The position numbers were made by a program, and so were the translations under genes. Positions 45,312 through 54,962 of a DNA stretch of 64,000 nucleotides are shown piece by piece. Within the stretch, counting starts at the first letter, position 1; each line of letters begins with the position of its first letter. The notes beneath the pieces are model-generated. The model was given only the letters and a program-made list of their open reading frames with translations. It ran no database searches and was not told where the DNA came from. This stretch comes from Rikenellaceae bacterium (lineage in GTDB: Bacteria > Bacteroidota > Bacteroidia > Bacteroidales > UBA932): positions 1 to 64,000 of the forward strand of contig CAAGIL010000131.1 in the NCBI GenBank assembly GCA_900769905.1, in the 5' to 3' direction.

Positions 45312-46106
45312 ATGGAGAAAATCAGGACATTGACAATAAGCATAGGCCTCCTGCTCAGCCTCGTCCAATTGCCGCTTGCCGCCCGCGAACGCCGCGAGCC
45401 GCGCAAGATGGGTACTTCGATGGAGGCGGACAGCCTCGGCGACTACAGCCGCCGCCTGGAACAGCGTCTTTTCATCGGGAAGGGAGAGGTGGCTCTCGGG
45501 GCATCTTTCTCCTATCTCGATCTTTCCAGCAGCGACAGCCAGTTCTTTATGCTGCTCCAGGACTTCAACGCCTACGGCAAGACCTTCAGCGTCACCCCTA
45601 TGGTATCTTATGCCATCGCCGACAACAAGGCCGTGGGAGTGCAGATAAAATACTCGAATGCGGATGCCGTGGTGTCGGGTGCCGACCTGAGCCTGCTGAG
45701 CGACGACTTGTCATTGAGCCTGAGCGACTTGCAGGCCCACAACAATTCCATTGAGACGGCTTTCTTCTACCGTTCCTGCATAGGCCTGGACGACAAGGGA
45801 CGTTTCGGACTGTTCACCGACCTGGAACTTGCCTATTCCCACGGCAAGAGCCTCTTCTCGTATGCCGGCAACAGCCTCGACTCCTACACCATCTCCGACA
45901 AAGTCAATTTCAGCATACATCCGGGTCTGGAAGTCTTCGTGATGAACAACGTCAGCGTGCAGGTTTCCATAGGCATAGGCGGAGCATCGTACACCTCCAC
46001 CCGCTGCATCAAAGCCGGGGAAGTGGTGGGCCGCCGGGATGCGTCCACCGCACGTTTCTATCTGGATATCACCGATATAGCTCTTGGCATAACCTTCCAT
46101 ATCTGA
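45312..46106 (+). CDS. Outer-membrane beta-barrel protein B
   Basis: The 264-aa product has a signal peptide (TLTISIGLLLSLVQLPLA, cleavage after ARA-like site), a basic linker (RERREPRKMG) and a beta barrel with strands such as GEVALGASFSYLDLS and MVSYAIADNKAVGVQIKYS, ending ITFHI. It is a divergent paralog of the preceding barrel (shared DDKGRFGLFTDLELAYSHGK region). The gap of 3 bases to its neighbour indicates co-translation. Confidence 0.78.
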   Translation: MEKIRTLTISIGLLLSLVQLPLAARERREPRKMGTSMEADSLGDYSRRLEQRLFIGKGEVALGASFSYLDLSSSDSQFFMLLQDFNAYGKTFSVTPMVSYAIADNKAVGVQIKYSNADAVVSGADLSLLSDDLSLSLSDLQAHNNSIETAFFYRSCIGLDDKGRFGLFTDLELAYSHGKSLFSYAGNSLDSYTISDKVNFSIHPGLEVFVMNNVSVQVSIGIGGASYTSTRCIKAGEVVGRRDASTARFYLDITDIALGITFHI

Positions 46107-46107
46107 T

Positions 46108-47712
46108 ATGAGGCACAAATCATCATACTTGCTTTCCCTGCTTCTTCTTCTGGCTGGCTGCATAAGAAACGACATCCCGTACCCAGTAGTGGTAGGAGGA
46201 TTCTCTTCTCTGGAAGTGGAGGGCGCGGCATCCGTCAGCATAGACCCGAAAAGGCAGGTGGTGGACATAGTGCTGGAAGAGGCGACGGACATATACAATG
46301 TCAGAATCAAGAGCGTAGTCTATACCGACCCTATGGTCAAGCCGTCCTGGGACATAGTGGGCGTACACGACCTGTCGCAGACCCTGAAGCTCACCCTCTC
46401 CACCTACTCCGACTACAACTGGGAAATACGCACCACCCAACCCATAGAGCGGCACTTCAGCATAAGTTCGCAGGTCGGCGAAAGCGTCATTGATGTGACG
46501 AACCGGCGCGTGGTGGCAAAGGTGGCAGCATCCGCCAATCTCAACAATCTCGACATACTCTCCCTCAAACTGGGCCCCGCCGGTATTTCGGCCTATAGCC
46601 CAGAGCCGTCCACAATCCACGATTTCAGCAATGTCCAGCCCGTATTGCTGGTGTACCGCGACGTGCGCGAACTTTGGAACATCTACATAGAGAAGAGTAC
46701 CACTACCGTGCGCTTCAGTTCGGTGAACGTCTGGACCAAGGTGGCCTGGCTCGGCGCGGAAGGCGTGGCAGGGCAGGAAAACGGTTTCCGCATCCGGGAA
46801 AAGGGTACCCAGGAATGGAGTGAAGTGCCTGATGTTCAGCATAACGGAGGCTCGTTCAGCGCCAAGGCGGACAAGCTCAAGGCAGACACGGAATACGAAG
46901 TCATAGCCTACAGCGGCAAGGATGTTACCGACATACGCAGCTTCCGCACCGAGGACGAAGTGCAGTTGCCGAACTCCGGCTTCGAGACCTGGTCAAAGGC
47001 CGAGTCCGACAAATATTACTCCTTCTTCGACCCTGAGTCCCCGAATCCCGCCCTCCAGACCAAATGGTGGTGCAGCGGCAACAAGGGTTCCACAACCGTA
47101 GGCTCGACCTACACCATCACTATGCCGTGCACCGACGACAAGGTGGAAGGGGAGAGTTCGCTGCTTATGGCATCTGCGTACGTCGTCATCAAGTTCGCGG
47201 CCGGCAATATCTTCTCCGGGGAGTTTGACCGCACCATAGGCACCAGCGGAGGAGTCATAAGGCTCGGCCGTCCGTTCACCCACAGGCCTCAGAAAATCAC
47301 GCTCTGGCTCAAGTACAAGGCGGGAATCATCACGGACAAGACCTTCGGAGGCTGTCCTGACGACGACCCCGTGAAGGTGGGCGACCGCGACAGGGGCTCG
47401 GTCTGGGTGGCTCTGGGCGACTGGGACTACCGCACCTACGGCGGCACCCCTGAATCCCCGCTCGAGCTGAATACCACGGACAAGAGCACCTTCTTCAATC
47501 CTGAAGCCGATGCCGTCATCGCCTACGGGCGTTTCGTGGCCGAACAGGACTACGACGACTGGGTGAAGGTGGAGATACCTCTCGAATACAGGAGTTATTC
47601 CCGCAAACCGACCCACATCGTGATTTCGGCTGCGTCCAGCATACTCGGGGATTATTTCACCGGCAGCGCCGATTCCCGTATGTGGATTGACGACCTGAGG
47701 CTTGAGTATTGA
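46108..47712 (+). CDS. PCMD-domain lipoprotein (534 aa)
   Basis: Lipobox signal LLLLLAGC (Cys about 18) is followed by two Ig-like beta domains (about residues 30-115 and 120-205), the first resembling DUF5018-like surface modules, then a short fibronectin-like stretch. A C-terminal PCMD-type domain starts [13 protein letters not shown] and ends [12 protein letters not shown]. That domain is paralogous to the one at 42753, with matching [17 protein letters not shown] and [25 protein letters not shown] domains have been proposed to act on or bind glycans, but no catalytic residues can be assigned. It is the last gene of the operon. Confidence 0.8.
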   Translation: MRHKSSYLLSLLLLLAGCIRNDIPYPVVVGGFSSLEVEGAASVSIDPKRQVVDIVLEEATDIYNVRIKSVVYTDPMVKPSWDIVGVHDLSQTLKLTLSTYSDYNWEIRTTQPIERHFSISSQVGESVIDVTNRRVVAKVAASANLNNLDILSLKLGPAGISAYSPEPSTIHDFSNVQPVLLVYRDVRELWNIYIEKSTTTVRFSSVNVWTKVAWLGAEGVAGQENGFRIREKGTQEWSEVPDVQHNGGSFSAKADKLKADTEYEVIAYSGKDVTDIRSFRTEDEVQLPNSGFETWSKAESDKYYSFFDPESPNPALQTKWWCSGNKGSTTVGSTYTITMPCTDDKVEGESSLLMASAYVVIKFAAGNIFSGEFDRTIGTSGGVIRLGRPFTHRPQKITLWLKYKAGIITDKTFGGCPDDDPVKVGDRDRGSVWVALGDWDYRTYGGTPESPLELNTTDKSTFFNPEADAVIAYGRFVAEQDYDDWVKVEIPLEYRSYSRKPTHIVISAASSILGDYFTGSADSRMWIDDLRLEY

Positions 47713-47731
47713 TTATAAATGGCTTTTTTCT

Positions 47732-47739
47732 TACATTTG
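47732..47739 (+). promoter_or_regulatory. Bacteroidota -7 promoter box for cysS
   Basis: TACATTTG followed by C matches TAnnTTTG, 22 bases before the cysS ATG at 47762. It shows that cysS is transcribed separately from the surface operon. Confidence 0.6.
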
Positions 47740-47761
47740 CGATTCGTTAAATCAAGTTCGT

Positions 47762-49288
47762 ATGAAAACGCTCAGGCTTACAAATACGCTAACCCACAAT
47801 AAGGAAGTCTTTATCCCGATTAATCCCGGCCACGTAGGAATGTACGTGTGCGGTCCTACCGTCTATGGTGAGGCCCATCTCGGACACGCCCGTCCGGGAG
47901 TCACCTACGACGTGCTCAGCAAGTTCCTCCGCCACCTCGGCTACAAGGTGCGCTACGTGCGCAACATCACCGACGTGGGACACCTGGAGCACGATGCCGA
48001 CGAAGGAGAGGACAAAATCGCCAAGAAGGCAAGGCTGGAGCAGCTCGAACCAATGGAGGTGGTGCAGACCTATACCCTGCGCTACCACGAGGCTATGCGT
48101 ATGCTCAACGTGGCGCCGCCTTCCATAGAGCCGCGTGCCTCCGGCCACATACTCGAGCAGATCGAAGCGGTGAAGAAGATACTTGACGCGGGCTACGCCT
48201 ACGAGAGCAACGGAAGCATATATTTCGACGTGGAGAAGTACAACCGCGACTTCCATTACGGAGTCCTTTCCGGACGCAACCTGGAGGACACCAAGGAAGG
48301 CACCCGCAGCCTCGACGGCCAGGGCGACAAGCGCGCCCCGTTCGACTTCGCGCTCTGGAAGAAGGCAGAGCCGGAGCACATCATGCGCTGGAATTCCCCT
48401 TGGGGAGAAGGTTTCCCGGGCTGGCACCTCGAGTGCTCGGTGATGGGAGAGAAATACCTCGGACGCGAGTTTGACATCCACGGAGGCGGTATGGACCTCA
48501 TGTTCCCTCACCACGAGTGCGAAATTGCCCAGAACCAGGCCTCCCGCGGTACCCAGGGCGTGCATTACTGGGTCCACAACAATATGATCACCATCAACGG
48601 CCAGAAGATGGGCAAGTCGCTGGGCAACTTCATCACCCTGCCTGAGCTCTTTGCCGGCAGCCACCCGAAGCTCGCCCAGGCATACAGCCCTATGACCGTG
48701 CGTTTCTTCATACTCCAGGCCCACTACCGCGGCACTCTTGACTTCTCCAACGAAGCCCTGCAGGCAGCCGAGAAAGGCCTCAAGCGCGTGCTTCAGGCGG
48801 CAAGGGACCTCTATGCCATGGCAGGAAAGCAGTTCCCGCACTACAAATACGGCGAAGAGGGTTTCGGCGTGGCTCCTGACAGCTGCGCTGCCGATTCAGC
48901 TGAGGTTAAGGCCGTGTTCGAAGGCATATATGATGCCCTCTGCGACGATCTCAACACTCCTATGGCCCTGGCCCAGGTCTCAGAGTCAGTCCGCCTTATT
49001 AATTCCGCCAAGGCCGGTCAGATAAAGCTCAGTCCTGCCGACCTCGAAACCCTCGTGCAGATATACGACGACATCGTGTTCGGAGTGCTCGGCCTTGTGG
49101 ATGAGGAGGCTTCAGAAGGTGCTTCAGGCAAGGTGATCGCAGGACTTATGGATATGGTGCTCGAGCAGCGTGCCGCCGCCAAGGCCGCTAGGGACTGGAC
49201 CACTTCTGACCATATCCGCGACTCACTGAAAGCCCTCGGCATCCAGGTCAAGGATACCAAGGGCGGTGTCGAATGGACTTTGGAGTAA
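47762..49288 (+). CDS. cysS: Cysteine--tRNA ligase
   Basis: This class I aminoacyl-tRNA synthetase charges tRNA-Cys. The 508-aa product has the HIGH-type motif in [10 protein letters not shown], with the zinc/cysteine ligand in [14 protein letters not shown]. It also has [35 protein letters not shown] and the KMSKS-type loop KMGKSLGNF. The C-terminal DALR-like domain ends [11 protein letters not shown] chose the ATG at 47762 after the promoter box; an in-frame codon at 47702 lies within the previous gene. Convergent with the GH3 gene with 5 bases between stops. Confidence 0.97.
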   Translation: MKTLRLTNTLTHNKEVFIPINPGHVGMYVCGPTVYGEAHLGHARPGVTYDVLSKFLRHLGYKVRYVRNITDVGHLEHDADEGEDKIAKKARLEQLEPMEVVQTYTLRYHEAMRMLNVAPPSIEPRASGHILEQIEAVKKILDAGYAYESNGSIYFDVEKYNRDFHYGVLSGRNLEDTKEGTRSLDGQGDKRAPFDFALWKKAEPEHIMRWNSPWGEGFPGWHLECSVMGEKYLGREFDIHGGGMDLMFPHHECEIAQNQASRGTQGVHYWVHNNMITINGQKMGKSLGNFITLPELFAGSHPKLAQAYSPMTVRFFILQAHYRGTLDFSNEALQAAEKGLKRVLQAARDLYAMAGKQFPHYKYGEEGFGVAPDSCAADSAEVKAVFEGIYDALCDDLNTPMALAQVSESVRLINSAKAGQIKLSPADLETLVQIYDDIVFGVLGLVDEEASEGASGKVIAGLMDMVLEQRAAAKAARDWTTSDHIRDSLKALGIQVKDTKGGVEWTLE

Positions 49289-49293
49289 AGCCC

Positions 49294-51606
49294 TTATTTT
49301 ACGCTGATTTCAATCTTCTGCAGGTCCTTGCTTGCGGAAGATGAGCCGTAGAGTATCTCGTAGCGGCCGCTCTTGACCACCAGGTCGTCAGCAGTCTTGT
49401 CATAGAAGGAGAAGGCATCAGGACCCAGGGTAATCTTTACCTCGGCCTTGCCGCCCGCCGCTATGTTGACCCTTTGGAAGCCCTTCAGGGACTTTATTGG
49501 GGCCTGGGAATCTCCTAATCTGCGGACATACACCTGCACCACCTCATCGGCAGCGAGTGCGGACTTGTTGCTCACCGGAATCTTCACCTCCAGGGACTCT
49601 CCCTTGTTTATGGTCTTGGAAGACACGCTCGCCTTGCCGTAGCGGAAGTCGGCGTAGCTCAGGCCGTAGCCGAAAGGATAGAGAGGCTCTCCCTTGAAAT
49701 ATCTGTAGGTCCTGCCGTCCATATCGTAGTTCAGGAAGTCAGGCAGCTGGGAAGTGGACTTGTAGAAGGTAATAGGAAGCTTGCCTGAAGGGGACACCTT
49801 GCCGCTGAGCACGTCAGCCACTGCAGTGCCTCCTGCCTGACCGCCGTACCACGCGCAAACGAGGGCATCGTAGTCGCCTTCGTTTGCCTCAAGCGCAACT
49901 GCGCTGCCTGAGCAGAGCACGAAAACTACCGGCTTGCCGGTGGCGTGGAGGGCCTTGAGCACGCGTCCCTGGATTTCCGGAAGCTCGATGCGCTCCCTGT
50001 CTCCGCCTTTGAATCCGTCTATCTGCACCCTCATCTCTTCTCCCTCAATGAATGGGGAAAGGCCTCCCACGAACACGATGACATCCGCATCGGAGCAGCG
50101 TCCTGCGAGGGCTGCCAGCGCCTCCGGGCTGTAGTTCTCGGACGGGATAGGCTTCCCTGCGTCAAGCTTCTTCTTGCGCAGCGCTGCCGCTTCCTCCTCG
50201 GAAAGTCCCATATACTCCTCCGTGTTCCATCCTGAAACCTCGCGCGGATCCACGAATACGAAACCTTCCACCAGGTCGCAGCCGCGCTCGTAGCTCACTT
50301 CCGCCTGCGGGTAAGCCTCTCGTATGCCTTCGAGTACGGTGGTGACGGATGAAGGGGTGCCGTTGTAGTTGCCCAGCATCATCTTCTCGTCGTCGGCGTT
50401 AGGTCCGACCACCGCAATCTTGCGTATTGCGGACGGCTTCAGCGGCAGGAGCTTGTCCCTGTTCTTCAGGAGCACCACGGACTCCCTCGCCACCTTCAGT
50501 GCCTGGTCCTTATGTTCCTGGCAGTCCACGTTGCTGTATGGTATGCCGCTCCACGGAATGCGGGATGCCGGGTCGAAGATGCCCAGCTCGAAGAAGCCGT
50601 TGAGGATGCGGCGTATGGACACGTCAATGTCGGCTTCGGTGATGAGCCCTTCCTGGTATGCGTCGATGAGGGCGACGTAGGAGCTGCCGCACTCAATGTC
50701 GGTGCCCTTCTTCACTGCGTCAGCCGATGCGCTTGCCGGGCTGGAATGGGTGCCGTGGTGGCTCTTGATGTAGAAGTCGTTGATGGCGCCGCAGTCGGAT
50801 ACCACGATTCCGTCGTAGGCCCAGCGTCCCCTGAGCACCTCGTTGAGCAGGAAGTTGCTCGCGCAGCACGGGTCGCCCGCATAGCTGTTGTAGGCTCCCA
50901 TAAATTCGCGTACACCCGCATCCACCGCAAGGGTCTTGAACGCCGGGAGGTAGGTCTCCCAAAGGTCGCGTGAGGACACGGTCACGTCGAAACTGTGCCT
51001 GTTCCACTCCGGCCCGCTGTGCACCGCAAAGTGCTTCGCGCACGCGTGGGTCTTATAATAGTTCGGGTCATCGCCCTGGAGACCGCGTACTGTTGCCGCT
51101 CCCATCACTGAAGTGAGGAAAGGGTCCTCGCCGTAGGTCTCCTGGCCGCGTCCCCAGCGCGGGTCGCGGAAAATGTTGATGTTCGGGGTCCAGAAAGTGA
51201 GGCCGTGGTACCTGCTGCGCTCGCCTTTTCGGGCTGAATCATAGTACTTTGCCCTTGCCTCGTCGGACACGTAGGTGAAGGTCTGAAGCTGGGTCTCAGG
51301 GTCGAAGGTGGCTGCCAGACCTATGGCCTGGGGATAGACTGTGGCCAGGCCGGCGCGCGCAACCCCGTGAAGGGCTTCGTTCCACCAGTCGTAGTCAGGG
51401 ATTCCCAGGCGCTCCACTCCCTTGGACTTGTTCATCATAAGCCCCATCTTCTCGTGGAGGGTGAGTCTTGAGAGCAGGTCCTCCACCCTCTGTTCGCGAG
51501 GAAGGTCAGGGTTGAGGTAAGGAATCATCTCCTGGGCCTTTGCGGCCGATGAGCCAGCCAGCAACAGGCCGGCGGCAAACAATGATTTAAAGGTGTTAAA
51601 TCTCAT
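49294..51606 (-). CDS. Secreted GH3 glycoside hydrolase (beta-glucosidase/beta-xylosidase)
   Basis: The 770-aa enzyme has a signal peptide (cleavage after SSAAKA) and a GH3 TIM barrel. DYDWWNEALHGVARAG and NIFRDPRWGRGQETYGEDPF bind substrate, and the nucleophile Asp lies in IVVSDCGAI (about Asp271). The alpha/beta sandwich domain and a C-terminal fibronectin-like domain (VQVYVRRLGDSQAPIKSLKG) complete it. The DYDWWNEALHG and CGSSY features favour the xylosidase/arabinofuranosidase group over classic BglX glucosidases. It probably acts in the periplasm on oligosaccharides. No susCD genes lie nearby. Confidence 0.93.
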   Translation of the reverse strand: MRFNTFKSLFAAGLLLAGSSAAKAQEMIPYLNPDLPREQRVEDLLSRLTLHEKMGLMMNKSKGVERLGIPDYDWWNEALHGVARAGLATVYPQAIGLAATFDPETQLQTFTYVSDEARAKYYDSARKGERSRYHGLTFWTPNINIFRDPRWGRGQETYGEDPFLTSVMGAATVRGLQGDDPNYYKTHACAKHFAVHSGPEWNRHSFDVTVSSRDLWETYLPAFKTLAVDAGVREFMGAYNSYAGDPCCASNFLLNEVLRGRWAYDGIVVSDCGAINDFYIKSHHGTHSSPASASADAVKKGTDIECGSSYVALIDAYQEGLITEADIDVSIRRILNGFFELGIFDPASRIPWSGIPYSNVDCQEHKDQALKVARESVVLLKNRDKLLPLKPSAIRKIAVVGPNADDEKMMLGNYNGTPSSVTTVLEGIREAYPQAEVSYERGCDLVEGFVFVDPREVSGWNTEEYMGLSEEEAAALRKKKLDAGKPIPSENYSPEALAALAGRCSDADVIVFVGGLSPFIEGEEMRVQIDGFKGGDRERIELPEIQGRVLKALHATGKPVVFVLCSGSAVALEANEGDYDALVCAWYGGQAGGTAVADVLSGKVSPSGKLPITFYKSTSQLPDFLNYDMDGRTYRYFKGEPLYPFGYGLSYADFRYGKASVSSKTINKGESLEVKIPVSNKSALAADEVVQVYVRRLGDSQAPIKSLKGFQRVNIAAGGKAEVKITLGPDAFSFYDKTADDLVVKSGRYEILYGSSSASKDLQKIEISVK

Positions 51607-51634
51607 ATAGTAATGTGCTTTAGTGCTGGTTTCA

Positions 51635-51642
51635 CAAATATA
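51635..51642 (-). promoter_or_regulatory. Bacteroidota -7 promoter box for the GH3 gene
   Basis: The minus strand reads TATATTTG, matching TAnnTTTG, 29 bases before the ATG at 51606. Confidence 0.6.
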
Positions 51643-51686
51643 ATCAAAAACTACGGTATGATTGTTGGAATTCTACAAAATGTCCT

Positions 51687-51694
51687 TATATTTG
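51687..51694 (+). promoter_or_regulatory. Bacteroidota promoter for the ABC exporter operon
   Basis: TATATTTG followed by C matches the -7 box, with TTG at 51665-51667 as a plausible -33 element (19-base spacing). The ATG of the ATPase gene is 28 bases further on. The exporter genes downstream have gaps of at most 16 bases. Confidence 0.65.
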
Positions 51695-51722
51695 CAGTGT
51701 ATTAGTAAAGTAATATACCAAG

Positions 51723-52445
51723 ATGTTAATAGAAGTAAAAGACGTCAACAAAACTTACAACAACGGCCAGCCTCTTCACGTGCTCAAGGGAGTCAATCTG
51801 AGTATAGACAAGGGAGAGTTCGTGTCCATTATGGGCGCTTCCGGATCCGGCAAGTCCACTTTGCTGAACATACTCGGCATTCTGGACAATTACGATTCGG
51901 GGGAGTATTACATTGACGGCAGGCTCATCAAGGGCCTCAGCGAGAAGCAAGCTGCCGGGTACAGGAACCGTATGATAGGATTTATCTTCCAATCATTCAA
52001 CCTGATAGCCTTCAAGACCGCAGTGGAGAACGTGGAGCTTCCGCTTTTTTATCAGGGAGTCAGCCGAAGCAAACGCCACAAGATGGCGATGGAATACCTT
52101 GACAGGCTGGGCCTCGCGGACTGGGCTTCGCATTATCCGAACGAGATGTCCGGAGGACAAAAGCAGAGGGTGGCGATAGCCCGTGCCCTGATTACCAATC
52201 CCAAGATCATCCTTGCGGATGAGCCTACCGGTGCACTGGATTCCAAGACCAGCGAGGAGGTGATGCAGCTGCTCACGCGCATCAACCGTGAGGACGGTGC
52301 CACCGTGATTGTGGTGACCCACGAGAGCGGCGTGGCAAACTGCACCGACCGCATCATCCACATCAAGGACGGAATCATAGGCAGCATAGAGGACAACCGC
52401 GAACACCGGTCTTCCGTATTCGGCACTGCCACGATAATGAAATAA
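51723..52445 (+). CDS. ABC transporter ATP-binding protein (MacB/LolD type)
   Basis: The 240-aa ATPase has Walker A GASGSGKST (about residues 38-46), Q-loop FIFQSFNLIAFKT, signature MSGGQKQRVAIARAL, Walker B IILADEPTGALDSKT and the H-loop in VVTHESGV. This pattern belongs to the MacB/LolD family, which energises lipoprotein release or efflux without a membrane-crossing substrate path. It is the first gene of a five-gene operon with two permeases, an adaptor and a TolC-type channel. Confidence 0.94.
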   Translation: MLIEVKDVNKTYNNGQPLHVLKGVNLSIDKGEFVSIMGASGSGKSTLLNILGILDNYDSGEYYIDGRLIKGLSEKQAAGYRNRMIGFIFQSFNLIAFKTAVENVELPLFYQGVSRSKRHKMAMEYLDRLGLADWASHYPNEMSGGQKQRVAIARALITNPKIILADEPTGALDSKTSEEVMQLLTRINREDGATVIVVTHESGVANCTDRIIHIKDGIIGSIEDNREHRSSVFGTATIMK

Positions 52446-52456
52446 AGCCGCTTGCG

Positions 52457-53722
52457 ATGAAGGATCTGTTTCTTGAAATATGGGAAAACGTCAGGCGCAA
52501 CAAGCTCAGGACGGCTCTTACCGGCTTTGCGGTAGCGTGGGGTATCTTTATGATAATCCTGCTGCTCGGTGCCGGCAACGGGGTGATGAATGCGATGACG
52601 GAGGCCAACTCGGGCATAGACATCAACACTATGACCGTTTACGGTGGGGTGACTACCAGCGCCTTCGGCGGTCTCCGTGAAGGCAGGCAGATAGAGCTGG
52701 ACATCAAAGACCTGGATGTGCTGCGCTCCGAAGCGTTTGCGGACGTGATCGATGAAATATGCCCCGAAATCAGCATATCCTCGACCCTTGTGTACAGGGG
52801 AGAGGACGTGAGCTGCGACATCCTCGCCTGCACGGAAATACTTCAGCAGATGAACTGCCTGGAGCTTCTGGAAGGCAGGTTCATAAACGAAAACGACCTC
52901 AGGCAGAGAAGAAAGGTGGTGGTGATAGAGCAGCAGAGCGCGGAACTCCTCTGCGGTTCGGCGGCAAAAGCCCGGTCCATACTCGGGAAGCAGCTGAAGC
53001 TGGGAGACGTGAGCTTCAAGGTGATAGGAATAATCAAATCCGATGCGAGTTCGGGCTGGCGTATGGCCTATGTTCCTTTTGACACCGCGGTCAGCGTATT
53101 TTCGCGCGGGACCAAACTCGACCGCATAGAATTCCGTTTCCACGGGCTCGCCACCGAAGAGGAGAACGAGGCCTTCGAGTCCAGGCTGCGTTCAGCAATC
53201 AACCTCAGGCACAGTGCCGCCCCGGACGATGCCAGCGCCACCTGGATCGAGAACCGCTTCGTCCAGAGCATGCAGATGGACAAGGGTATGGGGCTCATAC
53301 GCAAAGGTTTGTGGATCATAGGTATCCTGACTCTGGTCAGCGGAATTGTGGGCGTGGGCAACATTATGCTCATCACCGCCCGCGAGCGCAGGCTGGAATT
53401 CGGGATACGCAAGGCAATAGGGGCGCGGCCGTGGGACATACTCAAGCTTATGCTCAGCGAGAGCGTGGTCATCACCGCCATCTTCGGCTATGTCGGGATG
53501 TTTCTCGGCTTCGTGGCCTGCGACATTATGGACAGGACGGTCGGAAGCCGGACTACGGTGGTGCTCGGAGAGGAAATCACTATGATGAGCGACCCCGGCG
53601 TAGGGCTTGACGTAGCACTTCAGGCAACGCTGCTGCTTGTTGTGGCCGGGGCGCTTGCGGGGCTCATACCCGCCTGGAAGGCAGCAAAAGTCAAACCTGT
53701 AGAAGCATTGAAAGCGGAATGA
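52457..53722 (+). CDS. MacB-like ABC permease 1 (FtsX-type)
   Basis: This 421-aa inner-membrane protein has an N-terminal helix (about residues 18-38), a large periplasmic MacB_PCD domain of about 220 residues and three C-terminal FtsX helices starting near LIRKGLWIIGILTLVSGIVG. The conserved coupling segment ITARERRLEFGIRKAIGARP precedes the third helix. It ends with the PVEALKAE motif typical of the family. It forms a pair with the next permease, whose ATG overlaps its stop by 4 bases. Confidence 0.92.
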   Translation: MKDLFLEIWENVRRNKLRTALTGFAVAWGIFMIILLLGAGNGVMNAMTEANSGIDINTMTVYGGVTTSAFGGLREGRQIELDIKDLDVLRSEAFADVIDEICPEISISSTLVYRGEDVSCDILACTEILQQMNCLELLEGRFINENDLRQRRKVVVIEQQSAELLCGSAAKARSILGKQLKLGDVSFKVIGIIKSDASSGWRMAYVPFDTAVSVFSRGTKLDRIEFRFHGLATEEENEAFESRLRSAINLRHSAAPDDASATWIENRFVQSMQMDKGMGLIRKGLWIIGILTLVSGIVGVGNIMLITARERRLEFGIRKAIGARPWDILKLMLSESVVITAIFGYVGMFLGFVACDIMDRTVGSRTTVVLGEEITMMSDPGVGLDVALQATLLLVVAGALAGLIPAWKAAKVKPVEALKAE

Positions 53723-54948
53723 GACTGGACAGGGATACATTCAGGGAGATTGCGGATTCGCTTACACGCAACCGCACCCGCAGCCTGCTGACAGGCTTTG
53801 GCATCTTCTGGGGCATTTTTATGCTCATCTTCCTGCTCGGAGGCGGCAGAGGCCTCAAAGATATGCTCGCCGAGAACTTCGAGGGCTTTGCAAGCAACAC
53901 CACGGTGCTCTACGCAGACGTTACCGGGAAGCCATTCAAAGGCTTGAAGAAGGGGCGCAGCTGGGCCCTTGAGGTGAAGGATGCGGAGAGGCTGAAGATG
54001 ATGGTTTCGGAACTGGACGTGGTGACCACGGTGGTCAGCCAGTACGGTCTGTCTGCCGTCAAGGACGACAAGTCCAAGAGCGTGAGCCTCAAGGGAGTAA
54101 AGGCCGACTATGCCCTGGTGGAAGCGACGGAGATGAAGTACGGCCGCTACCTCAACGATGTGGACATACTTCAGGAAAGGAAAGTTTGCGTGATAGGAAA
54201 GAATGTCTATACCAGCCTCTTCCCTCAGGGCGGAGACCCTTGCGGCCAGAGAATCAGGGTCGGGGGAGTGGATTACGTGGTCGTAGGAGTGGACACCCGC
54301 ACCAGCGGCATATCTCTCAACGGTAGTTCGCAGAACAGCGTGGTCATCCCCTTCCCCCTCCTTGCCAAACTCTACAACAGGGGCAACACCACGGATATGA
54401 TATGCCTCACTGCGAAGGAAGGCGTGGTGATGTCCGAACTTGAGGGAAAGATACGCGGAATTGTGGCGAGGAGCCACCGCTTCGACCCGACCGACAAGGA
54501 TGCCCTGGGCGTTCTTTTCACGGAAGAATTTTTCGCGGTCATCGACAATATTTTCAAAGGGGTCAATTTCCTGATTCTGCTCATCGGTCTTGGAACCATA
54601 CTCGCAGGAGCCATAGGCGTGAGCAACATAATGATGGTGACGGTGCGCGAGCGCACCACCGAAATAGGCATCAGGAGGGCGATCGGGGCCACTCCGCGCG
54701 ACATTCTATCCCAGATAATGGCCGAAAGCATAGCCCTGACCGCCGTGTCCGGGACCTTCGGAATAGTGTTCACGGTCATAATCCTGGGCATAATGGAAGC
54801 CGCCGGTGACGGCACAGCCTTCCAGATATCCTTCTGGACAGCCGTTTCAGTCCTGGCTCTGCTGTGTATTCTGGGCGTATTGGCAGGACTTGCGCCGGCA
54901 TCCCGCGCAATGGACATCAAACCTGTGGATGCAATGAGGGACGAATAA
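53719..54948 (+). CDS. MacB-like ABC permease 2 (FtsX-type)
   Basis: The 409-aa product has the same topology as permease 1: an N-terminal helix within LTGFGIFWGIFMLIFLLGGG, a periplasmic PCD domain, and three C-terminal helices with VRERTTEIGIRRAIGATPRD as the coupling region, ending KPVDAMRDE. Divergent twin permeases suggest a heterodimer rather than the MacB homodimer. The start overlaps the stop of permease 1. Confidence 0.92.
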   Translation: MRLDRDTFREIADSLTRNRTRSLLTGFGIFWGIFMLIFLLGGGRGLKDMLAENFEGFASNTTVLYADVTGKPFKGLKKGRSWALEVKDAERLKMMVSELDVVTTVVSQYGLSAVKDDKSKSVSLKGVKADYALVEATEMKYGRYLNDVDILQERKVCVIGKNVYTSLFPQGGDPCGQRIRVGGVDYVVVGVDTRTSGISLNGSSQNSVVIPFPLLAKLYNRGNTTDMICLTAKEGVVMSELEGKIRGIVARSHRFDPTDKDALGVLFTEEFFAVIDNIFKGVNFLILLIGLGTILAGAIGVSNIMMVTVRERTTEIGIRRAIGATPRDILSQIMAESIALTAVSGTFGIVFTVIILGIMEAAGDGTAFQISFWTAVSVLALLCILGVLAGLAPASRAMDIKPVDAMRDE

Positions 54949-54962
54949 ATACAAACATCAAT

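Noticed and set aside
49294..51606. Polysaccharide utilisation locus around the GH3 gene
   Set aside because: No SusC/SusD pair, sensor or other glycoside hydrolase lies nearby; the GH3 gene stands alone.
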